The notes below the pieces were generated by a model. It made no database searches, was not told the origin of the DNA, and worked only from the letters and a program-made list of their open reading frames with translations. DNA of 43,034 nucleotides from positions 1 through 43,034 of the forward strand of contig NZ_JAHKKG010000025.1 of assembly GCF_018829635.1 (NCBI RefSeq), written 5' to 3'. Numbering within the stretch: position 1 is the stretch's first letter; each line of letters starts with the position of its first letter. The position numbers and the translations under genes were made by a program. This document shows, piece by piece, positions 23,753 through 32,800 of the stretch. Source of the stretch: Paractinoplanes bogorensis. GTDB lineage: Bacteria; Actinomycetota; Actinomycetes; Mycobacteriales; Micromonosporaceae.

Positions 23753-24163
23753 GTGTACGTCTCGGCACGTACCGATTACGCCGTGAGGGCCATGCTCTCG
23801 GTCACGGCGGAACATCCCCGCCTGGTCAAGGCGGCCACCCTCGCCGCCGCCCAGGAGATTCCGCTCAGCTTCCTGCAAGGCATCCTGCTCGACCTGCGCC
23901 GCGCCGGCCTGCTGCACAGCCACCGCGGCGTCGACGGCGGATACGCGCTGGCCCGGCCGGCCGAAGAGATCACCGTGGGCGACGTGGTCCGGGCGGTCGG
24001 GGGCGCCCTGGCCACCGTCCGCGGTCTGCCCACCACCCATGCGACCTACCACGGAGCCGCCTTCGGGCTGCACGACGTGTGGGTCGCGGTCGAGGAAGCC
24101 ATCGAGGGCGTCGTCGACCACAAAACGCTTGCTGAACTCTCCACCATCAAGGAGTCCGCATGA
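23753..24163 (+). CDS. Rrf2 family transcriptional regulator without Fe-S cysteines
   Basis: This 136-aa protein begins MYVSARTDYAVRAMLSVTAEH, with a winged helix-turn-helix (ATLAAAQEIPLSFLQGILLDLRRAG) and the SHRGVDGGYALARP wing. It contains no cysteine at all, so it cannot hold an IscR/NsrR-type cluster and is more like the cysteine-metabolism regulator CymR. GGGGGA precedes GTG 23753. It overlaps the substrate-binding protein gene by four bases and is the first gene of the operon, so it probably represses the sulfonate-type transporter when sulfur is ample. Confidence 0.9.
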   Translation: MYVSARTDYAVRAMLSVTAEHPRLVKAATLAAAQEIPLSFLQGILLDLRRAGLLHSHRGVDGGYALARPAEEITVGDVVRAVGGALATVRGLPTTHATYHGAAFGLHDVWVAVEEAIEGVVDHKTLAELSTIKESA

Positions 24164-25221
24164 CCTCCCGCACCATACGTGCGCTTGCCGTCGCCGCCAC
24201 CGCCCTGCTGTCCGCATCGTTGCTGGCCGCGTGCGGTGGCGATGACGAGGCGGCGGGTGGCAGCACCGACGAGGCCGCGAGCATCCGCCTGGGGTACTTC
24301 CCCAACATCACCCACGCGCCCGCCCTGATCGGCGTGAACAAGGGCTACTTCCAGACCGCGCTGGGCAACACCAAACTCGAGACGAAGACGTTCAACGCCG
24401 GCCCGGCGGCGATCGAGGCGCTGTTCTCCGGTGCCATCGACGCCACGTACATCGGACCGAACCCGGCCATCAACGGCTGGGCCCAGTCCAAGGGCACCGG
24501 CCTGAAGATCATCGCGGGCAGCACCTCGGGCGGCGCCGGCCTGGTGGTCCGGGAGGGCATCAACTCCCCGGCCGACCTCAAGGGCAAGAAGATCGCCACC
24601 CCGCAGCTCGGCAACACCCAGGACGTCGCGCTGCGCGCCTGGCTCAAGGAGAACGGCCTCAACGCCGACCAGCAGGGTGGCGGCGACGTGTCGGTGCTGC
24701 CGCAGGACAACGCGACCGCGCTGCAGGCCTTCGCGCAGGGCTCGATCGACGGCGCCTGGGTGCCCGAGCCCAACTTCAGCCGGCTGATCCTGGAGAGCAA
24801 GGGCAAGGTGCTGGTCAACGAGAAGGACCTGTGGCCGTCGGGTCTCTTCGTGACCACCCACCTGATCGTCACGCAGGAGTTCCTCAAGAAGTACCCGGCC
24901 ACGGTCAAGAAGCTGCTGCAGGGCCACCTCGAGTCGCTCGACTACATCGAGAAGAACAACGCGGACGCCCAGAAGGCCGCCAACGAGCAGCTGAAGGCGC
25001 TCAGTGGCAAGCCGCTCAAGGACGACGTACTCGCCGCCTCGTTCAAGAACCTGACCTTCACCGCCGACCCGGTCGCCTCGTCGCTGTTCACCAGCGCGAA
25101 GCACGCCGAGGACGTCGGCCTCCTCAAGCCGGTCGACCTCAAGGGCATCTACGACCTCGGGCCGCTCAACGAGCTGCTCAAGGCCGCGGGCAAGCCCGAG
25201 GTCAGCGACGCCGCCGCCTGA
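24160..25221 (+). CDS. SsuA/TauA-type substrate-binding lipoprotein of ABC importer
   Basis: This 353-aa protein has a lipoprotein signal (SASLLAAC, Cys25) and a type-2 periplasmic-binding fold beginning IRLGYFPNITHAPALIGVNKGYF, as in sulfonate/taurine/nitrate binders. Residues such as GAIDATYIGPNP and LKGKKIATPQLGNTQD are standard for this group. Ligand choice (aliphatic sulfonate, taurine or related) cannot be fixed from sequence. The start overlaps the Rrf2 stop (ATGA). The ATPase gene follows after 12 bp. Confidence 0.93.
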   Translation: MTSRTIRALAVAATALLSASLLAACGGDDEAAGGSTDEAASIRLGYFPNITHAPALIGVNKGYFQTALGNTKLETKTFNAGPAAIEALFSGAIDATYIGPNPAINGWAQSKGTGLKIIAGSTSGGAGLVVREGINSPADLKGKKIATPQLGNTQDVALRAWLKENGLNADQQGGGDVSVLPQDNATALQAFAQGSIDGAWVPEPNFSRLILESKGKVLVNEKDLWPSGLFVTTHLIVTQEFLKKYPATVKKLLQGHLESLDYIEKNNADAQKAANEQLKALSGKPLKDDVLAASFKNLTFTADPVASSLFTSAKHAEDVGLLKPVDLKGIYDLGPLNELLKAAGKPEVSDAAA

Positions 25222-25233
25222 AAGGCCTGAGCC

Positions 25234-25989
25234 ATGAGCCTCCTGCAAGAGAAGACCGAAGCGGTCGTACGGCTGGAGAACGTCTCCAAGAGCTACGGCG
25301 ATCTGCTGGCCCTCGACCGGGTCTCGCTGAGCGTTCGCCAGGGTGAGTTCGTCTGCCTGCTGGGCGCCTCCGGCTGCGGCAAGAGCACGCTGCTGTCGCT
25401 GGTGGCCGGTCTGGACGCGATCACCGGCGGTGCGCTCGACATCGGCGGCCGCAAGGTGTCGCTGATGTTCCAGGAGGCCGCGCTCTTCCCGTGGCTCTCG
25501 GTCCGGGGCAACGTCGAGCTGCCGCTGCGGCTGCAGGGCGTGTCCCGGGCCGAGCGCCGCAAGCGGGCCGACGAGTTGCTCGACATCGTGCGGCTGCGCG
25601 GTTTCGGCGACAAGCGCCCGCACGAGCTGTCCGGCGGCATGCGCCAGCGCGTGGCCCTGGCCCGCGCGCTGGCCCAGAACGCCGACATCCTGCTGATGGA
25701 CGAGCCGTTCGGCGCGCTGGACGCGATGACCCGCGACATCCTGCACGACGAGCTGGAGCGGATCTGGCGTGAGCAGCAGCTCACCGTTCTGTTCGTGACG
25801 CACAACGTGCGCGAGGCCGTCCGGCTGGGCGACCGCGTGATCCTGCTCAGCAGCCGGCCGGGCCGGGTGATCGAGGACTACCCGATCACCCACGAGCGCC
25901 CGCGCCGCATCGACTCCCCCGAGGTGTCCGGCCAGGCGGCCGAGATCACCGACCGGCTCCGCGCGGAGGTCGCCCGCCATGCCCAGTAA
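25234..25989 (+). CDS. SsuB/TauB-type ABC transporter ATPase
   Basis: This 251-aa protein has Walker A GASGCGKST (44-52), Q-loop Gln80 (SLMFQE), signature LSGGM (132-136), Walker B ILLMDEP (152-158) and the H-loop FVTHN. It powers import by the adjacent permease and lipoprotein. The YGDLLALDRVSLSV beginning and the PGRVIEDYPI tail are typical of the nitrate/sulfonate/taurine clade. It overlaps the permease gene by 11 bp. Confidence 0.95.
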   Translation: MSLLQEKTEAVVRLENVSKSYGDLLALDRVSLSVRQGEFVCLLGASGCGKSTLLSLVAGLDAITGGALDIGGRKVSLMFQEAALFPWLSVRGNVELPLRLQGVSRAERRKRADELLDIVRLRGFGDKRPHELSGGMRQRVALARALAQNADILLMDEPFGALDAMTRDILHDELERIWREQQLTVLFVTHNVREAVRLGDRVILLSSRPGRVIEDYPITHERPRRIDSPEVSGQAAEITDRLRAEVARHAQ

Positions 25990-26875
25990 TCTCCCGCCCG
26001 CGGTCGAGGCGCCGGTTCAACGCACACCGGACAAGCGCGAGGCGAACGAGGTCGCCGGGCTCGACGCGCTCGAACTCGGGCCCAAGCAGGTCCGGCCGAA
26101 CCCGGGCAAGCGGATCTGGAAGAGCACCTGGCCCAAGCTGGCCGCGATCGCGATCGTGCTGCTGGTCTGGCAGATCGTGGTCTGGTCGGAGTGGAAGCCG
26201 ATCTACGTACTGCCGTCGCCCGAGACGGTCTTCACCGACCTGGGCAACGTCATCACGACCGGCGACTTCTGGAACGGCGTACGGGTGACCATGACCCGGG
26301 CCTTCACCGGCTTCCTGCTGGCCGTGGTGATCGGCACCGTCATCGGCGCGCTGGTGTCCCAGTTCGCGCCGTTGCGGGCGGCGATCGGCTCGCTGATCAC
26401 CGGCCTGCAGACGATGCCCTCGATCATGTGGTTCCCGCTGGCCATCCTGCTCTTCCAGCTCAGCGAGAGCGCCATCCTGTTCGTGGTGATCCTGGGGGCC
26501 GCGCCGTCGGTGGCCAACGGTCTGATCAGCGGCATCGACTACGTCCCGCGTACGTGGTTGCGGGTCGGCCAGGTGCTGGGGATGCGGGGCTTCGCCAAGT
26601 ACCGGCACCTGATCCTGCCCGCGTCGCTGCCCTCGTTCATCTCGGGGCTCAAGCAGGGCTGGGCGTTCTCGTGGCGCAGCCTGATGGCGGGTGAGCTGCT
26701 GGTCATCGTGCCGGGGGCGCTGTCCATCGGCGTACGGATGCAGCAGGCCCGTGATCTCAGTGACTCGAGCCTGGTGATCTGTTACATCATCGTCGTGCTG
26801 ATCATCGGCATCATGATCGACGTGCTGTTCAACGCAGCCGACAACGCTCTCAGAAAGCGCTGGGGGCTGGTCTAG
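25979..26875 (+). CDS. SsuC/TauC-type ABC transporter permease
   Basis: This 298-aa protein has a long hydrophilic N-terminus (1-50), then about six membrane helices of the BPD_transp_1 fold. The EAA-like coupling loop is GQVLGMRGFAKYRHLILPASLPSFISGLKQG. It completes the importer. The gene starts inside the ATPase gene and is the last gene of the operon. A large inverted repeat begins 22 bp after its stop. Confidence 0.94.
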   Translation: MPSNLPPAVEAPVQRTPDKREANEVAGLDALELGPKQVRPNPGKRIWKSTWPKLAAIAIVLLVWQIVVWSEWKPIYVLPSPETVFTDLGNVITTGDFWNGVRVTMTRAFTGFLLAVVIGTVIGALVSQFAPLRAAIGSLITGLQTMPSIMWFPLAILLFQLSESAILFVVILGAAPSVANGLISGIDYVPRTWLRVGQVLGMRGFAKYRHLILPASLPSFISGLKQGWAFSWRSLMAGELLVIVPGALSIGVRMQQARDLSDSSLVICYIIVVLIIGIMIDVLFNAADNALRKRWGLV

Positions 26876-26896
26876 ATGGCTCCGCTTCGCTCCGCG

Positions 26897-26996
26897 GCAA
26901 GCGCCTTGTAACCGGTGAGATGGCAGGCGATTTTCCGCCGTCTGCAAACCCCGCAGCCGTCGAAAAATCGACTGCCATCTCACCGGCGGCGCTTGC
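26897..26996. repeat. 100-bp interrupted palindrome between convergent genes
   Basis: Inner arms of 34 bp (26912-26945 and 26953-26986) pair at 30 of 34 positions around the loop AAACCCC. Outer 9-bp arms GCAAGCGCC (26897-26905) and GGCGCTTGC (26988-26996) extend the stem across a short asymmetric internal loop. It fills almost all the space between the permease stop (26875) and the stop of the convergent gene (26999). It may be a bidirectional terminator or a dispersed REP/MITE-like element. Confidence 0.85.
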
Positions 26997-26998
26997 GA

Positions 26999-27865
26999 TT
27001 AGACGGGGCGAACAGACGCAAGGACGTCGTCGATCACGTAGTCCCACTGTTTGTGGGTGCCGGGGATCGAGATGTAGAGGACGGCCGCGGTCGTCTTGCC
27101 GACGTCGATGACCGCCACCGCGGAGAGTTCCTCGGTGGCGGTCAGTCCGGGCGCCGTGAAGTGCAGGCGGAACTCGCTCACGTAGGCCGGCCGCCCGCCC
27201 ACCGTGGTGAGCTCGTCGCGGATCGGGTCCATCGTGTTGGGCTGCGGGTAGTACTCGGCCCGCACGTCCGCCGCGACCTGCCGGCCCACGCATTCCAGGT
27301 TGAGCGTCACCGCGTCGTTGTCGGCCGCGGGCACCGCCGCCGACAGGATCGAGGCGTGGTAGCTGCCGCCGCTGTACTGCTCGGTGACGAAGTGCTGACC
27401 CACCTTGTAGGGCACCTCGAGGGTCCCGGCGCGCCAGGTGTCGGTCCATGGTTCCCAGGGCGGCCCGTACGCCTTGTACGAGATGCCGGCCTCGGTGTCA
27501 GTGGTGCGCGCCCCGGTCTCGGGCGGCAACGCACTCGGCGTCTGGGTCGGCGCGGCACTCGGCGAGCCGGTGGGGGCCGGGCAGGCCTGAGCCAGCGGCG
27601 GGCGTACGTCGGTCGGGGCGGACGCCTTGGAGTGGAACGGGTCGTCGCCCGAGAAAGCCAGAATCAGCACAATGGTCAGACCGATGGCCAGGATCGCCCC
27701 CGCGATGCCGCCGAAGATGAGCATCTGCTGACGGCGCCGCCTGGGTCCGTCCGGACGTTCCGGATCTTCCGGCGGGGCGGGCGGCGGCGGGGGCGGCGGT
27801 GTGCCCGGAGCGGTGGTGACCAGGCCGGAACCGAACCGGGAACCTGGCGGTATCTGCTCGGACAT
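26999..27865 (-). CDS. Hypothetical Pro-rich single-pass membrane protein
   Basis: This 288-aa protein has a cytoplasmic N-terminus with a Pro run (TPPPPPPPAPP) and RRRR, one membrane helix at about 49-71, a Pro/Thr/Ala linker and an extracellular domain of about 170 residues ending in DVGKTTAAVLYISIPGTHK and a short tail. The layout is common for actinobacterial cell-surface proteins of unknown role. The 65-aa membrane protein gene lies 35 bp upstream on the same strand, so the two are probably co-transcribed. Confidence 0.85.
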   Translation of the reverse strand: MSEQIPPGSRFGSGLVTTAPGTPPPPPPPAPPEDPERPDGPRRRRQQMLIFGGIAGAILAIGLTIVLILAFSGDDPFHSKASAPTDVRPPLAQACPAPTGSPSAAPTQTPSALPPETGARTTDTEAGISYKAYGPPWEPWTDTWRAGTLEVPYKVGQHFVTEQYSGGSYHASILSAAVPAADNDAVTLNLECVGRQVAADVRAEYYPQPNTMDPIRDELTTVGGRPAYVSEFRLHFTAPGLTATEELSAVAVIDVGKTTAAVLYISIPGTHKQWDYVIDDVLASVRPV

Positions 27866-27900
27866 GAAACCCAGTGAACACCACGAGCCTGGGGATCAGG

Positions 27901-28098
27901 TCACGGCGTCGGCGTGGTGCCGGCCTCGGCCGCGCCGAACAAAGCGGTGACCTGCTGCCACATCGTCGGGCTGACCTCCGGTGAGCTGCCGGGCACCGGA
28001 TACCACGGCGCGAAAGCGACCACGAGTACCAGCGCCAGGCCGGCCACGGCGAGCGCGAGTACGAATCCGAATTCCCGGCGGGCGGATGGTCCGCGCAT
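27901..28098 (-). CDS. Small single-pass membrane protein (65 aa)
   Basis: ATG 28098 follows GGAGGT by 6 nt. The 65-aa product has a basic start (MRGPSARREFG), one hydrophobic helix at about 11-31 and a short outside tail ending TTPTP. No family is recognised. It precedes the larger Pro-rich membrane protein, with which it may function. Confidence 0.8.
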   Translation of the reverse strand: MRGPSARREFGFVLALAVAGLALVLVVAFAPWYPVPGSSPEVSPTMWQQVTALFGAAEAGTTPTP

Positions 28099-28219
28099 GC
28101 CGGTACCTCCAAGATCAAGTGCGTTACATAAACAGCCGATAATTCTTTAGACGCACGATCGGGCTCCGGCGTTGCACCTGACCCAGGAGAAGTTCAGCGA
28201 GTTCGGCTACCGTCTTGCC

Positions 28220-28933
28220 ATGGAACTCGTGTATCCGCCGGTCGTCGCCCTCGCCAAGACGATGTTCCGGGTGCTCGACATGAAGATCGAGATCGACGGC
28301 GCCGAGAACATCCCGCGCGAGGGCGGGGCGGTGCTGGCGAGCAACCACGTGAGCTATCTCGACTTCATCTTCTGCGGTCTGGGTGCTCAGCCGGCCAAGC
28401 GCCTGGTGCGCTTCATGGCGAAAAAGGCGGTCTTCGACCACAAGGTCAGCGGCCCGCTGATGCGCGGCATGCGGCACATCCCGGTCGACCGCGACGCCGG
28501 TGCCGCCTCCTTCCGCGAGGCCAACGAGGCGCTGCGCAACGGCCAGATCGTCGGCGTCTTCCCCGAGGCCACGATCAGCGAGTCGTTCACGGTCAAGGAG
28601 TTGAAGTCGGGCGCCGTCCGGCTGGCCCGCTCGGCCAAGGTGCCGCTGATCCCGATGGCCGTCTGGGGTCCGCACCGGCTGTGGACCAAGGGCCGCAAGA
28701 AAGATCTGACCAAGCGGCACGTGCCGGTGATCATCAAGATCGGCCAAGCCATCGAGATGCCCAAGGGCACCTCCCCCGACGCGCTCACCGCCCTGCTCAA
28801 AGACCGTCTGAGCGAACTGCTCGACGCGGCCCAGAAGGCGTACCCGGAAAAGCCCTCGGGTCCGGACGACCGCTGGTGGCTGCCCGCCCACATGGGCGGC
28901 ACGGCCCCTCTGCCGCAGGCCGCGGCTGTTTGA
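28220..28933 (+). CDS. 1-acyl-sn-glycerol-3-phosphate acyltransferase (PlsC family)
   Basis: This 237-aa protein has the acyltransferase HX4D motif NHVSYLD (42-48) and the FPEATIS glycerol-phosphate-binding block (114-120). It would acylate lysophosphatidic acid, or a related acceptor, at the inner membrane. ATG 28220 (MELVYPPVVALAK) is the most natural start. An in-frame TTG at 28172 would add 16 residues. It shares a bidirectional terminator with the convergent cold-shock gene. Confidence 0.9.
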   Translation: MELVYPPVVALAKTMFRVLDMKIEIDGAENIPREGGAVLASNHVSYLDFIFCGLGAQPAKRLVRFMAKKAVFDHKVSGPLMRGMRHIPVDRDAGAASFREANEALRNGQIVGVFPEATISESFTVKELKSGAVRLARSAKVPLIPMAVWGPHRLWTKGRKKDLTKRHVPVIIKIGQAIEMPKGTSPDALTALLKDRLSELLDAAQKAYPEKPSGPDDRWWLPAHMGGTAPLPQAAAV

Positions 28934-28941
28934 CGGGACGA

Positions 28942-28977
28942 AAAAGCGCCGCACCCCCGAGGGGATGCGGCGCTTTT
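28942..28977. terminator. Bidirectional terminator between plsC-type and csp genes
   Basis: AAAAGCGCCGCA and CCCC pair with GGGG and TGCGGCGCTTTT. A-run and T-run lie at the two ends, so the structure works for both convergent transcripts. Confidence 0.92.
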
Positions 28978-28985
28978 CAGTTACT

Positions 28986-29189
28986 TCAGAGCGGGCGGAT
29001 GTTCGCGGCCTGCGGGCCCTTCTGGCCCTGGGTCACCTCGAACTCAACACGCTGGTTCTCGTCCAGGCTGCGGTAGCCGGAAGTCTGGATAGCGGAGAAG
29101 TGGGCGAAGACGTCGGCGCCGCCGTCGTCCGGGGTGATGAACCCGAAGCCCTTGTCCGCGTTGAACCACTTCACAACGCCGGTAACCAT
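28986..29189 (-). CDS. Cold-shock protein (CspA family)
   Basis: This 67-aa OB-fold protein has RNP1 KGFGFI (13-18) and RNP2 VFAHF (27-31), full length for the family. It binds single-stranded RNA/DNA and opens RNA structure. GAGGAGA lies 5 nt before ATG 29189. The upstream region contains a leader hairpin at 29317-29349, so regulation through a structured 5' leader is possible. It ends in the shared terminator with the plsC-type gene. Confidence 0.96.
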   Translation of the reverse strand: MVTGVVKWFNADKGFGFITPDDGGADVFAHFSAIQTSGYRSLDENQRVEFEVTQGQKGPQAANIRPL

Positions 29190-29316
29190 GATCGTCTCCT
29201 CGACGGTCGATCGCTCTCGCCCAACATGGACGGGAACGAAGTAATAAGACCCACACTTCGCGAGTCTCGTGCTGCCGTACTGATCGCCCGTACCGGAAGA
29301 CCCGGGTTACGACAAA

Positions 29317-29349
29317 GAGCGCCTGGGGCAGACTTCCCCACAGGCGCTC
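29317..29349 (-). other. Hairpin in the upstream region of the csp gene
   Basis: On the minus strand GAGCGCCT pairs with AGGCGCTC and GGGG with CCCC across a small GT bulge, followed by TTTG. It lies about 130 nt upstream of the csp start. No minus-strand gene lies just before it, so it is either a leader structure or an early terminator for csp. Confidence 0.5.
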
Positions 29350-29411
29350 CTACGTGCTTGGGAACCAAACTGACAACGCGGAGAGCCTAACACGTTCAAG
29401 GAGGCCTGACG

Positions 29412-29822
29412 GTGATCGGCGTACAACTCGCACAGCAGCTCAGGGAAGCCGGTCTGACCTGGAAGCCGGCGATCGGCGATCGCTTCGCCATTCCCGACCG
29501 CGATCTGGACGAAGAAGTGTTCGTGCTCAGCAACATGACGATCGAGGTCTACTCGATGCCGGAGGGGAGGGTGATCGGTTTCAACGGCACCACCGAGTGG
29601 GCCATGGACGACGTCGAACTGGACGAAACGGTCTGGCTGCCCCGGGAGGATCAGCTGCGGGAACTGCTCGGCGGCACATTCCGCTCACTGGCCCGGGGGC
29701 CGGCCGGCTACGAGGTACGGATCGACCTGCTCGGCGAGGAACGCTCGTTCGCGGGCGAGAACGTCGAACAGGCGTACGCGGCCGCGCTCCTGCACCTGCT
29801 GGCGGCGGCCGGCGCTGCCTAA
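29412..29822 (+). CDS. Conserved actinobacterial hypothetical protein (136 aa)
   Basis: GTG 29412 follows AAGGAGG by 7 nt. The product (MIGVQLAQQLREAGLTWKPA) is acidic, soluble, and includes VIGFNGTTEWAMDDVE and WLPREDQLRELLGG. Similar proteins in actinobacteria are sometimes labelled pilus assembly CpaE, but no ATPase or receiver motifs are present, so I regard that name as unsupported. It overlaps the 3' end of adnB by four bases. Confidence 0.85.
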   Translation: MIGVQLAQQLREAGLTWKPAIGDRFAIPDRDLDEEVFVLSNMTIEVYSMPEGRVIGFNGTTEWAMDDVELDETVWLPREDQLRELLGGTFRSLARGPAGYEVRIDLLGEERSFAGENVEQAYAAALLHLLAAAGAA

Positions 29823-32800
29823 ATCACTCGTTCGGGAAGCCGCTCGACCAGGGCGGCGAGCCCGTCCGCGTCCAGCAGGTCGACCGGGCGCACGGTGACC
29901 TGGTCACGGACGTAGTGGAAGCCGGCCCGCACCCGGTTGAGCGGCACGTCGGCCAGCGAGGCCCAGGCCAGCCGGTACGCGGCCAGCTGCACCGCGGCGG
30001 CGTCGGCGTCCGCGCCCTCGGGCCGGCGGCCGGTCTTCCAGTCGATGACGTCGAACCGGTTGGCGGTGTCGGCGTAGACCGCGTCCATCCGGCCGCGCAC
30101 GACCACCCCGGCGATCGTGGTCGCGAACGGCACCTCGACCTCGATCGGGGTCCGGTCGGCCCACTCGCCGGCCAGGAACGCCTGCTGCAGGGCGATCAGC
30201 TCCTCGTCGCCGGCCGCGTCGTCGTCGGCCGCGCCCGGCAGCTCGTCGATGTCGATCAGGCGGACCGCGCCGAACCGCTGCTCGAGCCACGCGTGGAACG
30301 CCGTGCCGCGCCGGGCGTGCGGGATCGGCCGGTGCGGCAGCGGGCGGCGCAGTGTGCGGGCCAGCGCCTGCGGGTCGCGGCGCAGCACCACCAGCTGGGA
30401 GACCGACAGGTGGGCGGGCAGGGCCACCTCGAGCGGGCCGTCGCGGCGGGTGCGCTCGTCGCGCTCGGCCAGCAGCAGATCGGCCTCGCGGCGCCAGCGC
30501 TCGATGTCGGCGTCCTCACCAGCCTCGTTCTGCCGCGGGAGGCCGACCAGTTCGGCGGCCAGGCCGGCCCGGCCGGCGATCGACGGGTGGTCGGCGGCCA
30601 GATCGGCGAACGCCTCGGCCGCCTCCGGATCGGGCGCGCTGATCATGCGGCGGATCAGGTCGGCCGCGGCCGCCATGGCCGGCCGGCGCAGGCCCAGCGG
30701 GTCGAACGGCCACTGCACGCTGACCACCACCTCGGCCGCCGGGTTGGTGGCGTCGGGTGCGGGTTCGGGCGTCCAGACGTCGACCACGCCCGCGCCCTCC
30801 TCGCAGGTCGCGCGGATCTCGTCGAGGAACACGGACGGGCCGCGCGGACGCTTCACGCCGTCGCCCCACCAGTAGCCCGAGGCCAGCAGCAGCCGCCGCG
30901 GACGGGTGACGGCGACGTAGGCCAGCCGGCGCTCCTCCCGCTCGTCGTGCTCGCGCCAGGCCGTCCCGAAGGTGGAGACCGCGGTCAGCACGCCCTTCTG
31001 ATCGGTCGCGGGGTCGAGGTCGAGCCGTGGCAGCCCGTCGGAGTCGCCGCGCAGCGGGAACGGCAGCACGCCGATCCCCATCAGGTAGTGGTCGGAGTTG
31101 CGGACCAGACCCGGCCACACGCCCTTGCTCAGGCCCGCCACCGACACGACGTCCCACTCCAGGCCCTTGGCGGCGTGCGCGGTGAGGATCTGCACCGCGC
31201 CCTCGACCACGTCGACCTGACCCGGCTCGAGACCCCGCTCCTCCTCCTCGGCCGCGGTCAGGAAGGCCAGGAAACCGGCCAGGGTGCCCCCGTCGGTCTC
31301 GGCCGAATAGCGGGCGGCGGTGTCGGCCAGCGCGTCCAGATGCCCGCGGGCCAGCCCGGCATCACCGGCCGCCCACCCGCGCACGGCCACCTCGACATCC
31401 AGCCCGATGGTGCGTTCGATGTCCGCCACCAAATCGGGCAGAGGCTGATCGAGACGCTGCCGCAAAGAGCTGAGTTCCCGCCCGTACGCGTGCAGGCGTC
31501 CGAATCCCTCGGCCGAGTACTGCTGCGGCGCGCCCAGATCGGCCATCGCCTCGACCAGCGTGGCGTCGTCGAGCCGGTCGGCCACGATGTCGTCGGGCTC
31601 GGCCCCGGTGACCACCGCGGCCCGGGCGGCGGCCAGTCCGCGCGCCCGCCGGTGCAGCGCCACCAGGTCGCGCGGGCCGATCCGCCAGCGGGCCCCGGTG
31701 AGCAGGCGCAGCAGGGAGGCGCCGTCGGTCGGGTCGGCCAGCACCCGCATCGTGCAGACGACGTCGCGTACCTCCGGGGTGTCAAGCAGGCCGCCCAGGC
31801 CGACCACCTCGACCGGCAGCCCGCGTTTGCGCAGCGCGTCCTCGATCGCCGGGATCTGGCTGCGGACGCGCACCAGCACGGCACTGGTCGGGCGCTTCTC
31901 GACCGGGATCTCCTCGGGCAGCGCGCGGGGCATCCCGGCGGTGATCCGCCAGGCGGTGAGCATCGAGTCGCCGATCCAGTCGGCCTCCTCGGCGAACGTC
32001 GGCAACAGAGCGCAGGCCACCGTACGGCCACCGACCGCCCCCGACACCCGCTCGGCCGCCCGCAACTCGGTCACCCGGGCCCCGAACGCGCGCAGCGGGG
32101 CCGACAGGGTGTTGGCCACCCGCAGGATCTCGGGGCGGTTGCGCCAGCTGCGGGTCAGGCTGCCGACCCGGGCCGGATCGCCGCTGGGCAACGTGAACTC
32201 GTCGGGGAAACGGTCGAGCGTGCCCGCCGAGGCACCCCGCCAGCCGTAGATGGACTGGCACGGGTCGCCGACCGCGGTGACCGGGTGACCGCCGCCGAAC
32301 AGCGCGTTGAGCATGGTGACCTGGGCGTGGCTGGTGTCCTGATACTCGTCCAGCAACACGATCTTGAAGCGGCCGCGCTCGATCTCGCCGACCTCGGGAT
32401 GGTCCCGGGCGACCAGCGCCGCACGGGCCATCTGGTCGCCGAAATCCATCGCCTCCAGATCGAGTTTGCGCTGCTCGTAGAGGCGGACGAGGGGCAGCAG
32501 GGTGAGCCGCTGGCGCTGCCGGGACAGCACGTCGGCCACATCCTTGTAGACCTTGCCCGGCCGTTCCTGCACCTCGGCGAAGAACCGGCCGGTCCACGCC
32601 GACAGGTCGTCCGGCGAGACCAGGTGCTCGGCCAGCTCACCGGAGAGCGCGAGGACGTCGTCGGTGACCGTGCCCGGTGCGCGGTTCACCCCGGTCATCT
32701 CGCCCGTGTACGAGCGCACCAGCGAGTCGACGATCTGCCAGCGGGCGGCCTCGGTGAGCAGCCGGGCCGACGGTTCGAACCCGGCGCGCAGGCCGTGCTC

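Noticed and set aside
29412..29822. Pilus assembly protein CpaE
   Set aside because: A label sometimes seen for similar proteins, but the sequence has no receiver or ParA-like ATPase motif.
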